DNA from: Paucimonas sp. | Lineage (GTDB): Bacteria; Pseudomonadota; Gammaproteobacteria; Pseudomonadales; Pseudomonadaceae | Direction: 5' to 3' | Length of the DNA: 64,000 nucleotides | NCBI GenBank assembly: GCA_031253995.1 | Contig: JAIRVG010000105.1 | Location: 124,001 to 188,000 of the forward strand | Part shown: piece after piece, positions 29,002 through 36,565 of the stretch | How positions within the stretch are numbered: position 1 is the stretch's first letter | How the letters are laid out: each line of letters starts with the position of its first letter | Translations under genes and position numbers: made by a program | Notes under the pieces: generated by a model | The model's database searches: none | The model's input: the letters and a program-made list of their open reading frames with translations, nothing else | Told to the model about the DNA's origin: nothing

Positions 29002-30344
29002 GGCGAGTGGCTGGGCAGGTCGATGATGAACCGGGTCCAGCCGTCTGCCGATTCAGCAGTGATGCTGCCGCCATGGGCCTGGACGATGGAGCGGGTGATG
29101 GCCAGGCCCAGGCCCGCGTGTTCGCTGCTGCCGGCGCGGCGTGCCGGGTCGGCGCGGTAGAAGCGGTCGAACAGGCGCGGTAGCTGCGCGGCGTCGATGG
29201 GTTCGCCGCGGTTGGCCACTTCCAGGCGGATACCGCCGCCACTTTCCCGGATATCCACATTGATCTCGCCACCCGCGGGGGTGAAGCGCAGGGCATTGTC
29301 CAGCAGGTTGGACAGGGCCCGGCGCAGCATATGGCGGTCGCCAGCCAGGGTGGCCTGACCGCTGCGCAGCAGGCGCACCTCGGCATCCTCCGCCAGCGGC
29401 GTGTAGTACTCCAGCAGCGCATCCACTTCCCCGTGCAGCGCCAGCGGCTCGCGGGTCGGCATCAGCAGGCCGTGGTCGGCCTTGGCCAGGTAGAGCATGT
29501 CGTTGACCATCTGCGCCATCCGTTGCAGCTCTTCCAGGTTGCCGTGCAGCGCCTCGCGGTACTCGTCGAGGCTGCGCGGGCGGGTCAGGGTGACCTGGGT
29601 GTGGGTCAGCAGGTTGGACAGTGGCGTGCGCAGTTCATGGGCGATATCCGCGGAGAACGCCGAAAGGCGCTGGAAGGCATCGTCCAGGCGTTCCAGCATG
29701 GCATTGACCGTGGCCGCCAGTTCCGCCAGTTCCACCGGCATCTGCTCCTCGGGCAGGCGCGTGGTCAGCGAGCGCGCCGAGACGCTGGCGGCGATCTCGC
29801 CCATCTGCCGCAGGGGGCGCAGGCCGCTGCGGGCGGCCCAGATGCCGAGCAGGGCGGTGGCCAGGGCGCTGAGGCCGACGGTGAGCCAGATCAGGTGCTG
29901 CATGCGCTGGAGGAAATGCTGGTGGTGGGTGATGTCGAGAAGGAGGGTCAGTTGCAACGTTGGCAGTTGCACGCCGAGGCCGCGCCAGGCGGCATGTTCG
30001 CCATGCAGGGTGGACAGGCCCGGGGTGCTGGCGCTTTCTGGCAGGTCCGCGCGGCTGTTGAACCAGGTTTGGCCGTCATTGCCCCGCAGGCGCAGGGCCA
30101 GGTCGGTCTGGTGCGCCAGTTCTTCCTTCAGGGCAGGCAGGCGTGGCGCCAGGGCGGCCGGGCTGTCGACGCCTTCGACCAGGCGTTGCAGCACCGGCAG
30201 GCGGCTGTTGAGCAACTGCTGGTCCAGTTCGATGAAGTGCGCCTCGCTGGCGCGACTGAACAGGATCCCCGCCAGCAGCGAAACCACCGCGGTGCAGGCG
30301 GCGAACAGCAGGGCCAGGCGCGCGCCGAGGGACAGGCGCGGCAT
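28992..30344 (-). CDS. copS: Heavy-metal sensor histidine kinase, CopS-like
   Basis: A 450-residue kinase with a membrane segment at the start (RLALLFAACTAVVSLLAGILF) and a second before the HAMP domain (LIWLTVGLSALATALLGIWAARSGLRPLRQMGEIA), and a periplasmic sensor domain of about 110 residues between them. The phospho-acceptor is in ADIAHELRTPLSNLLTH; N, G1 and G2 boxes follow (LLDNALRF, GLGLAITRS). It is paired with copR (stop and start overlap by one base). Copper as ligand is inferred from the partner cupredoxin. Confidence 0.88.
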   Translation of the reverse strand: MPRLSLGARLALLFAACTAVVSLLAGILFSRASEAHFIELDQQLLNSRLPVLQRLVEGVDSPAALAPRLPALKEELAHQTDLALRLRGNDGQTWFNSRADLPESASTPGLSTLHGEHAAWRGLGVQLPTLQLTLLLDITHHQHFLQRMQHLIWLTVGLSALATALLGIWAARSGLRPLRQMGEIAASVSARSLTTRLPEEQMPVELAELAATVNAMLERLDDAFQRLSAFSADIAHELRTPLSNLLTHTQVTLTRPRSLDEYREALHGNLEELQRMAQMVNDMLYLAKADHGLLMPTREPLALHGEVDALLEYYTPLAEDAEVRLLRSGQATLAGDRHMLRRALSNLLDNALRFTPAGGEINVDIRESGGGIRLEVANRGEPIDAAQLPRLFDRFYRADPARRAGSSEHAGLGLAITRSIVQAHGGSITAESADGWTRFIIDLPSHSPHS

Positions 30345-31024
30345 CAGCTCGGACGCTCTTCGAGGACGTAGCCCATGCCGCGCACGGTGTGGATCAGCTT
30401 GTTGTCGTGGGCGTCGTCGATCTTCAGGCGCAGGCGGCGGATCGCCACTTCGATGACATTGGTGTCGCTGTCGAAATTCATGTCCCAGACCTGCGAGGCG
30501 ATCAGCGACTTGGGCAGCACCTCGCCCTGGCGGCGCAGCAGCAGTTCGAGCAGGGCGAATTCCTTGGCGGTGAGGTCGAGGCGCTGGCCGGCGCGTTCGA
30601 CGCGGCGGCGGATCAGGTCCAGGCGCAGGTCGGCCACGCCCAGGCTGGTTTCCTGGGGCGGTGCGCTGCCGCGGCGCAGCAGGGTGCGAACCCGGGCAAG
30701 CAGTTCGGAGAAGGCGAAGGGTTTCACCAGGTAGTCGTCGGCCCCCAGTGCCAGGCCGTGGACCCGGTCCTCGACGGCGTCGCGGGCGGTGAGGAACAGC
30801 ACCGGCACGTTGTGCCCGGCCTGGCGCACCGACTGGAGGATCTGCCAGCCATCGCGACCGGGCAGCATCACATCGAGGATCAGCAGGTCGTAGTCGCCGG
30901 TCAGGGCCATGAACTGGCCGGTCTCGCCGTCGTTGGCCAATTCGGTGCTGAACCCGGCTTCGCTGAGGCCCTGGCGCAGGTACTGGCCGGTCTTGGCCTG
31001 GTCTTCGACGATCAGCAGTTTCAT
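30344..31024 (-). CDS. copR: Heavy-metal response regulator, CopR-like
   Basis: A 226-residue OmpR-type regulator. The receiver has the acidic pocket in LLIVEDQ, the phospho-Asp in DLLILDVMLPGRDGW, and KPFAFSELLARVRTLLRR; the winged helix ends IEVAIRRLRLKIDDAHDNKLIHTVRGMGYVLEE. The frame opens upstream as far as 31225, but MKLLIVED at 31024 is the family start. It is divergent from the cupredoxin gene, with a palindrome between them. Confidence 0.92.
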   Translation of the reverse strand: MKLLIVEDQAKTGQYLRQGLSEAGFSTELANDGETGQFMALTGDYDLLILDVMLPGRDGWQILQSVRQAGHNVPVLFLTARDAVEDRVHGLALGADDYLVKPFAFSELLARVRTLLRRGSAPPQETSLGVADLRLDLIRRRVERAGQRLDLTAKEFALLELLLRRQGEVLPKSLIASQVWDMNFDSDTNVIEVAIRRLRLKIDDAHDNKLIHTVRGMGYVLEERPS

Positions 31025-31085
31025 GGGATTCTCGGTGTTGGCGACGGTGAAGTTATACCCGTCCGACGCAGCGGCCGGGCGAAGC

Positions 31086-31100
31086 TGACAAAGTTGTAAT
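31086..31100. promoter_or_regulatory. Candidate CopR box between copR and the cupredoxin gene
   Basis: TGACAAAGTTGTAAT contains ACAA-AG-TTGT, an inverted repeat with T and A one base outside each arm, resembling cop boxes of other pseudomonads (TGACA..TTGTAAT). It lies 62 bases from the copR start and 73 from the cupredoxin start, so it could serve both promoters. Confidence 0.65.
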
Positions 31101-31172
31101 CTTATCGTCAGTTGGAAGCCAGCGCGGGCCTCGCACAATGGCGACATGACTCTGCTGAAACGAGGTACCCCG

Positions 31173-31658
31173 ATGAAATCCGCACTTGCCGCCGCCATTC
31201 TCGCCCTGTTCAGCCTGCCGGCCATGGCCGGGTCAGGCCATGACTATGCATTCGGCCATCCGGCGCCGGCGGCCAAGGCCACCCGTACCGTCGAGGTGAC
31301 CCTGGGCGACATGTATTTCGAACCCCGCAGCCTTGAGGTGAAGGCCGGTGAAACCGTGCGCTTCGTGGTGATCAACAAGGGGCAGGTGGCCCACGAATTC
31401 AACCTCGGCGACACCGCCATGCATGCCGCGCACCAGAAGGAGATGCTCGCCATGGCGCAGATGGATCACTCGAAGATGGGCCATGGCGGCATGGGTCACG
31501 GCATGAGCCATGACGATCCGAACATGGTCATGGTCCAGCCTGGCCAGCGCGGCGAGCTGACCTGGACCTTCAGCCAGTCGGCGCCGATCGAATTCGCCTG
31601 CAACGTGCCCGGGCACTACCAGGCCGGGATGGTCGGCACGCTGAACATCGCCCAGTGA
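31173..31658 (+). CDS. Periplasmic cupredoxin, CopI-like, with a His/Met-rich insert
   Basis: A 161-residue exported protein; the signal peptide ends in SLPAMA-GSG (about residue 19). The plastocyanin fold has its copper ligands in VAHEFNL and in FACNVPGHYQAGM (Cys, His, Met). Between them is a metal-rich insert with HQKEMLAMAQMDHSKM and GHGMSHDD. ATG at 31173 is chosen for CGAGG at 31161-31165. The CopI family protects the periplasm from copper; divergence from copRS and the shared palindrome point to copper induction. Confidence 0.9.
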   Translation: MKSALAAAILALFSLPAMAGSGHDYAFGHPAPAAKATRTVEVTLGDMYFEPRSLEVKAGETVRFVVINKGQVAHEFNLGDTAMHAAHQKEMLAMAQMDHSKMGHGGMGHGMSHDDPNMVMVQPGQRGELTWTFSQSAPIEFACNVPGHYQAGMVGTLNIAQ

Positions 31659-31715
31659 GCCAAGCAGGGCTCAAACCCGATAGACTAGGGCAATTTCGTC
31701 CTTCAGGTTTGAGCC

Positions 31716-32546
31716 ATGCACCCCGCTGCAGAACATTCCCCGCTGGGTAAATCCAGCGAATACGTCTCCACCTACACGCCGTCCCTGCTGTTCCCCATCC
31801 CGCGCCTGGCGAAATGGGCCGAACTGGGCGTCAGCGGCGACAACCTGCCCTGGCAGGGCGTCGATTTCTGGAACTGCTTCGAGCTGTCCTGGCTGCTGCC
31901 CTCGGGCAAGCCGGTGGTAGCCATTGGCGAGTTCGCCATTCCCGCCGATTCGCCGAATATCATCGAGTCCAAGTCGTTCAAGCTGTACCTCAACTCCCTG
32001 AACCAGACGGTGTTCGACTCGTCGGACGCGCTGCAGGCGTGCCTGGTGCAGGACCTCAGCGCCGCCGCCGGCAAGCCGGTGGGCGTGCGCATCCGCAGCC
32101 TGGGCGAGGTGGCGGGCGAGGGCGTGGTCAGCCTGCCGGGCCAGTGCATCGACGACCTGGATGTTGCAATCAGCAACTACGAGCAGCCACAGCCTGAGCT
32201 GCTGCGCTGCAATAAAGAGAAACAGGTTGAGCAGGTGCTGCACAGTCACCTGCTCAAGTCCAACTGCCCGGTAACCGGCCAGCCGGACTGGGGCAGTGTG
32301 GTGGTGGAGTATCGCGGGCCGGAGCTGGAGGCGGCGAGCCTGCTGACCTATCTGATCAGCTTCCGCCAACATGCGGATTTCCATGAGCAGTGCGTGGAGC
32401 GGATCTGGCTGGATCTCAGGCGGCTGCTGGATCCGGAGCATCTGACGGTGTATGCGCGTTATGTGCGGCGGGGTGGGCTGGATATCAATCCGTATCGCAG
32501 TACCGGGCAGTTGGACGTGGATAACCGCCGGCTGGTTCGTCAGTGA
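31716..32546 (+). CDS. queF: NADPH-dependent 7-cyano-7-deazaguanine reductase QueF
   Basis: A 276-residue enzyme that reduces preQ0 to preQ1 in queuosine tRNA biosynthesis. The long form of QueF is a tandem tunnel-fold protein; here the N-terminal half includes VDFWNCFELSWLLPSGKP and ESKSFKLYLNSLNQT (QueF signature), and the catalytic half holds Cys184 in SNCPVTGQPDWGS with Asp191. It is monocistronic, closed by a hairpin shared with the convergent DUF4404 gene. Confidence 0.95.
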   Translation: MHPAAEHSPLGKSSEYVSTYTPSLLFPIPRLAKWAELGVSGDNLPWQGVDFWNCFELSWLLPSGKPVVAIGEFAIPADSPNIIESKSFKLYLNSLNQTVFDSSDALQACLVQDLSAAAGKPVGVRIRSLGEVAGEGVVSLPGQCIDDLDVAISNYEQPQPELLRCNKEKQVEQVLHSHLLKSNCPVTGQPDWGSVVVEYRGPELEAASLLTYLISFRQHADFHEQCVERIWLDLRRLLDPEHLTVYARYVRRGGLDINPYRSTGQLDVDNRRLVRQ

Positions 32547-32552
32547 GCTGAA

Positions 32553-32585
32553 GAACACCGCGCTCCCACAGGGGGCGCGGTGTTA
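32553..32585. terminator. Hairpin between queF and the DUF4404 gene
   Basis: AACACCGCGC pairs with GCGCGGTGTT around a loop, 7 bases after the queF stop and just before the convergent gene's stop. Without a long T-run it may act as a two-way stop. Confidence 0.7.
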
Positions 32586-32587
32586 TG

Positions 32588-32851
32588 TCAGATCCCCATG
32601 CTCTGCAGGCTCTGAACGATATTGCGCAGGGTCGCGGTGAGCCCCGGGTGATCGACTTCGAAGCGCTCCACGGCGAGGTTGACGCCGTCCACCAGGTTGT
32701 TGTCCTGGGTCGCGGCCTCCAGTTGCAACTGGGCTTCGATCTGCTGCATCAGTTCTTGCAGGTGCTCGCGCTCTTCCAGGGACAGCGGCGGGTCTTGTTC
32801 CAGTTGCTCGCGCAGGGTATTGAGTTGCTCTTGCAGTTCGCGGGCAGGCAT
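32588..32851 (-). CDS. DUF4404 family protein
   Basis: An 87-residue, highly acidic helical protein: RELQEQLNTLREQLEQDPPLSLEEREHLQELMQQIEAQLQ, ending LTATLRNIVQSLQSMGI. GGGAG sits 6 bases before ATG 32849-32851. The length and heptad pattern suggest a coiled-coil dimer. No function is known. The gene converges on queF. Confidence 0.82.
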   Translation of the reverse strand: MPARELQEQLNTLREQLEQDPPLSLEEREHLQELMQQIEAQLQLEAATQDNNLVDGVNLAVERFEVDHPGLTATLRNIVQSLQSMGI

Positions 32852-32974
32852 GCTGATCTCCCTTATCTCGATAGGCACAGCCATGGACCCCGGCCGACGG
32901 CAAAAGGTCCCTGGCACGCTTCTCAGCGTAATCCACCCGGCTTCGCTTTGCATGATCCGCGTCAATCGTGTGTT

Positions 32975-33565
32975 TCAGGGTTTTTCGCCCTTGAGCCGGC
33001 GCTGGCTGATATCCGCCAGGCAATCCGCCAGTTCCTGCAGGTGGTCGATCACCGAATGCACGCCGAGGCTGAACAGCTGCAGCGTGGCCTTGCCGCGCTT
33101 GTGCTCGCGCTGCTTGTCGTCCAGCGCCTGCCACTCCGTTTCCGACAGCCCGCACAGCGGCCCGCAGGCTGCCAGGCCGATGGTCCACAGGCCGGCATTG
33201 AGCCCGGCCTGGAGCAGGCGTGGCTCGCCGCTGATCAGCACGCAGCCGTCCAGTTGCCCGGCGTCGATATGCATCAGCGCTTTCCAGCAGGCGTCCGGCG
33301 CCGGCCAGGGTTTGGCATCACCGTGATGGATGGCCTGCAGCCAGTCGGGCAGGGCGCTGCTCAGGTGCTTGCCGTGCTCTGGCGCGACATCGTCCAGCCA
33401 GGCGCAGGGCACCTCGTGGCGACGCAGCCAGTCGAGCACGTCGAGGGCGCCGGGGGTGGGGTGGACTGGATCATTCCTGGCAGCCTCCTGGCTGCACCCG
33501 CCGAAATCGACCAGGCAGCCACGAAGTCCGAACAACAGCGCAGTGAAGGCGGGAGCATGCGGCAT
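32975..33565 (-). CDS. Phosphonatase-like HAD protein lacking catalytic residues (probable pseudoenzyme)
   Basis: A 196-residue relative of phosphonoacetaldehyde hydrolase PhnX. The hydrolase core begins LLFGLRGCLVDFGG where the enzyme has VxFDWAGTxxDxG; thus the nucleophilic Asp is Gly. The cap domain with the Schiff-base Lys is missing (PhnX is about 265-270 residues), and the Mg-binding GDxxSD is ISGEPRL. The rest aligns well: GLNAGLWTIGLAACGPLCGLSETEWQAL, then GVHSVIDHLQELADCL. So it looks folded but catalytically dead. ATG 33563-33565 is preferred to one at 33574 by its ribosome site. Confidence 0.78.
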   Translation of the reverse strand: MPHAPAFTALLFGLRGCLVDFGGCSQEAARNDPVHPTPGALDVLDWLRRHEVPCAWLDDVAPEHGKHLSSALPDWLQAIHHGDAKPWPAPDACWKALMHIDAGQLDGCVLISGEPRLLQAGLNAGLWTIGLAACGPLCGLSETEWQALDDKQREHKRGKATLQLFSLGVHSVIDHLQELADCLADISQRRLKGEKP

Positions 33566-33741
33566 GGTCAACATCCCTGAAATAGCGGGGACGTTACCGA
33601 CCGATCGTGACGGTTTGGTGACGCTGCGACGAGGATGTCCGCGTCAACTATTTGCGACGGGAACGCCATGACGCTTTATACTCGCTCAATTTGGCGCGGC
33701 GCTTTACCGCTCCGTTTCAGTGTTCATCCAGGAGAATAGTT

Positions 33742-34446
33742 ATGCGTGGGATCGGTACGGGAGTGCTCGATCGTTGGTTCCGGGCCAGTGTCTGCGCGAC
33801 TGCGCTGCTGGCGCCGTTCGCGGCCCAGGCGGCCACCGAGGAGGATCCTTGGGAAGCCGTCAACCGGCCCATCTTCCGCTTCAACGACACCGTCGACACC
33901 TACGCGCTGAAACCCATCGCCCAGGGCTACCAGTGGATAACTCCGCAGTTCCTGGAGGACGGCATCCACAACATCTTCCAGAACCTGGGTGACGTGACCA
34001 ACCTGGCCAACAACATCCTCCAGCTCAAGCCTCATGCGGCGGGCGTGGATACCGCACGGTTGATCGTCAACACCACCTTCGGCCTCGGCGGCTTCTTCGA
34101 CGTGGGCACCAGGATGGGCCTGCAGCGCAATGACGAAGACTTCGGCCAGACCCTCGGCTACTGGGGTGTCGGCAGCGGTCCGTACGTGATGCTGCCGCTG
34201 CTCGGCCCGAGCACCGTGCGTGACGCCCTCGCCAAGTACCCGGACACCTACACCGAAGCCTACCAGTACATCGACCACGTACCGACGCGCAACACCATCC
34301 GCGCCGTGGATGTGGTGGATACCCGCGCCAGCCTGCTGTCGGCCGAGAAGATGATCCGCGGCGACAAGTACAGCTTCATCCGCAACGCGTACCTGCAGAA
34401 CCGCGAGTTCAAGGTCAAGGACGGCGAGGTCGAGGACGACTTCTAA
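33742..34446 (+). CDS. mlaA: MlaA (VacJ) family outer membrane lipid transport protein
   Basis: A 234-residue protein of the pathway that removes misplaced phospholipids from the outer leaflet of the outer membrane. AGGAGA at about 33730 precedes the ATG. The VacJ core is EEDPWEAVNRPIFRFNDTVDTYALKPIAQGYQWITPQFLEDGIHNIFQNLGD, later FGQTLGYWGVGSGPYVMLPLLGPSTVRDA. The signal peptide ends AAQA-ATEEDP with no Cys, so unlike E. coli MlaA it has no lipobox. The last residues VKDGEVEDDF are acidic. Confidence 0.93.
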   Translation: MRGIGTGVLDRWFRASVCATALLAPFAAQAATEEDPWEAVNRPIFRFNDTVDTYALKPIAQGYQWITPQFLEDGIHNIFQNLGDVTNLANNILQLKPHAAGVDTARLIVNTTFGLGGFFDVGTRMGLQRNDEDFGQTLGYWGVGSGPYVMLPLLGPSTVRDALAKYPDTYTEAYQYIDHVPTRNTIRAVDVVDTRASLLSAEKMIRGDKYSFIRNAYLQNREFKVKDGEVEDDF

Positions 34447-34477
34447 GCCCCAAGTTTCAAGCCACAAGCTGCAAGAA

Positions 34478-34506
34478 GAAGCCGCCCGTGTCGAGGCGGC
34501 TTTTTC
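34478..34506 (+). terminator. Rho-independent terminator of mlaA
   Basis: AGCCGCC and GGCGGCT flank a short loop, followed by TTTTTC, 32 bases after the mlaA stop. AAGCTT-type repeat motifs surround it. Confidence 0.85.
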
Positions 34507-34507
34507 T

Positions 34508-34859
34508 TGCGGCTTTTTGCGCTCTGGCTGCATGCAGGACGGTCACCGCGCTGGGCGTTGTCTTGCTGCTTGAAGCTTCAAGCTTCCGCTCAAACCTTTC
34601 ATTGAGTTGGCACAAACCGGGTTTTTATAACTCCCGGTGATTTGCGCTGTAACGAGCGGAGCGAGAGCGTCGCCGCATGCTTGAAACGCCTGACGGATGG
34701 GAGTACCGTCTGCGCCTTACAGGGCACCTCTGCGGGTTGTCGGTCGGAAGTTTCTGACCTACAACTCAGATAGACAGAGTGGCTAGAAGAGAATCCAGTA
34801 CGTGTGCTCCAGCCTGTCGAGCCACCTACGCCAACCTATTTCTGGCGCCGTTTGCCCAC
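34508..34859 (+). promoter_or_regulatory. rssB upstream region, possible long leader
   Basis: No gene seen in these 352 bases. The first part (34520-34600) carries degenerate AGCTTCAAGCTT repeats. A TTGAGT/TTATAA-like pair at about 34603-34631 could be a promoter. Further on, GACGG (34692-34696) and CCGTC (34706-34710) bracket ATGGGAGTA in a small hairpin, and ACGGA and TCGGA motifs occur, the kind of sites bound by RsmA/RsmE. Neither possible start of rssB has a good ribosome site. Confidence 0.35.
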
Positions 34860-36044
34860 ATGCAGAAAACCAGTGCAACGCTGCTGATAATCGACGACGA
34901 CGACGTAGTGCGCGAAAGCCTCGCCGCCTACCTGGAAGACAGCGGTTTCAGCGTCCTGCAGGCGAACAACGGCCAGCAGGGTCTCGAAGTGTTCGAACAG
35001 GATCGGCCCGACCTTGTGATCTGCGATTTGCGCATGCCGCAAATGGGCGGGCTGGAATTGATTCGCCAGGTGACCGAGCGTGCGCCCGACCTGCCGGTGA
35101 TCGTGGTCTCCGGCGCGGGCGTGATGAACGACGCCGTCGAGGCCCTGCGTCTGGGCGCCGCCGACTACCTGATCAAGCCCCTGGAAGACCTCGCCGTCCT
35201 TGAGCACTCGGTGCGCCGTGCGCTCGATCGCGCCCGCCTGGTCCTGGAAAACCAGCGCTACCGGGACAAGCTCGAAGCCGCCAACCGCGAACTGGAAGCC
35301 AGCCTGCACCTGCTGCAGGAGGACCAGACCGCCGGGCGCCAGGTGCAGATGAACATGCTCCCGGAAAGCCCGTGGCACTGTGGCGAATTCGCCTTCGAGC
35401 ACCAGATCATCCCGTCGCTGTACCTGTCCGGTGACTTCGCCGACTACTTCCGGGTCGACGAGCGACGCATCGCCTTCTACCTGGCGGACGTCTCCGGCCA
35501 TGGTGCTTCGTCGGCGTTCGTCACGGTGCTGCTGAAGTTCATGACCACCCGGCTGCTGTTCGAATTCAAGCGCGCCGGTTCGCTGCGGGACTTCAAGCCG
35601 TCGGAAGTGCTCGGGCACATCAACCGCGGCCTGATCAACTGCAAGCTGGGCAAGCACGTGACCATGGTCGGTGGCGTCATCGACGAGGACACCGGCCTGC
35701 TGACCTACTCCATCGGTGGCCATCTGCCGCTGCCGGTGCTGTTCACCCCGGGACAGGCCCGCTACCTGGAAGGCCGTGGCCTGCCGGTCGGCCTGTTCGA
35801 CGAGGCGACCTACCAGGATCACGTGCTGGAACTGCCGCAGCAGTTCAGCCTGACCCTGCTCTCGGACGGCATTCTTGACCTTTTGCCGGGCGAGACACTC
35901 AAAGATAAGGAAGCATCCCTGCCTGAGATCATCAGGGATGCGGGCGGCAGCCTGGATGGCCTGCGGCAACGATTCGAATTGGCTACGCTTGGGGAGATGC
36001 CGGATGATATCGCCCTATTGGTGTTGAGCAGGAACCTTCAATGA
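34860..36044 (+). CDS. rssB: RssB-type response regulator with PP2C phosphatase output
   Basis: A 394-residue regulator. Residues 1-120 are a receiver (LLIIDDDDVVRESLAAYLED, phospho-Asp in LVICDLRMPQMGGLE, Lys in DYLIKPLED), followed by a helical linker (about 120-170) and a PP2C-like SpoIIE phosphatase (GDFADYFRVDERRIAFYLADVSGHGASSAFVT, LTLLSDGILDLL, LGEMPDDIALLVL). In Pseudomonas RssB controls RpoS levels with the STAS protein encoded next to it; E. coli RssB delivers RpoS to ClpXP. The start at 34860 is set by homology; an upstream GTG at 34779 is in frame but adds unrelated residues. Confidence 0.92.
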   Translation: MQKTSATLLIIDDDDVVRESLAAYLEDSGFSVLQANNGQQGLEVFEQDRPDLVICDLRMPQMGGLELIRQVTERAPDLPVIVVSGAGVMNDAVEALRLGAADYLIKPLEDLAVLEHSVRRALDRARLVLENQRYRDKLEAANRELEASLHLLQEDQTAGRQVQMNMLPESPWHCGEFAFEHQIIPSLYLSGDFADYFRVDERRIAFYLADVSGHGASSAFVTVLLKFMTTRLLFEFKRAGSLRDFKPSEVLGHINRGLINCKLGKHVTMVGGVIDEDTGLLTYSIGGHLPLPVLFTPGQARYLEGRGLPVGLFDEATYQDHVLELPQQFSLTLLSDGILDLLPGETLKDKEASLPEIIRDAGGSLDGLRQRFELATLGEMPDDIALLVLSRNLQ

Positions 36045-36523
36045 GTACCGGTAGAATCCAGTTCGCCGAACAGAACGGCACCTTTGTTCTGAAGTTTGTC
36101 GGTGAAGTGCGCCTGACCCTGTGTTCGGCGCTGGATGCAACTATTGAAAAGATCTTCACCGCGCTGAATTTCTCGGCGATCGTCATCGATCTGACGGAAA
36201 CCCAGAGCATCGACAGCACCACGCTGGGCCTGCTGGCCAAGCTGTCGATCCTGTCGCGGCAGAAGGTCGGCCTGTTGCCGACCGTGGTCACCACCCACGC
36301 CGACATCACCCGCCTGCTGCAGTCGATGGGCTTCGACCAGGTGTTCAACATCGTCGACCGGCCGATCCCGTGCCCCGAGTGCCTGACCGACCTGCCGTCG
36401 CAGGACCAGGACGAGGAAGTGGTGCGCTCCAAGGTGCTGGAGGCGCACAAGATCCTCATGGGGCTGAACGACTCCAACCGTGAGGCGTTCCATGACCTGG
36501 TGAGTGCGCTCGAACGCAGCTGA
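36041..36523 (+). CDS. rssC: STAS-domain anti-sigma factor antagonist RssC
   Basis: A 160-residue protein whose start overlaps the rssB stop (ATGA). The STAS domain reads FVLKFVGEVRLTLCSALDATIEKIFTA, then IVIDLTETQSIDSTTLGLLAKLSILSRQKVG with the Ser/Thr that is the phosphorylation site of antagonists. A Cys pair (PCPEC) and a helical tail follow. The overlap with the phosphatase suggests RssB dephosphorylates RssC and so links signalling to RpoS. Gene identity is strong by context. Confidence 0.9.
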   Translation: MSTGRIQFAEQNGTFVLKFVGEVRLTLCSALDATIEKIFTALNFSAIVIDLTETQSIDSTTLGLLAKLSILSRQKVGLLPTVVTTHADITRLLQSMGFDQVFNIVDRPIPCPECLTDLPSQDQDEEVVRSKVLEAHKILMGLNDSNREAFHDLVSALERS

Positions 36524-36532
36524 GTCCCTGCT

Positions 36533-36564
36533 GGCCTCATCGCGGGTTCACCCGCGATAAGGCC
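36533..36564. repeat. REP palindrome between convergent rssC and phosphatase genes
   Basis: GGCCTCATCGCGGGT..ACCCGCGATAAGGCC forms a hairpin with CGCGGGT/ACCCGCG arms, typical of Pseudomonas REP units. It lies exactly in the gap between two gene ends and may also act as a terminator. Confidence 0.85.
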
Positions 36565-36565
36565 C

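Noticed and set aside
34607..34630. TTGGCAC as a sigma-54 type -24 element before rssB
   Set aside because: The required GC of the -12 element is missing at the right distance.
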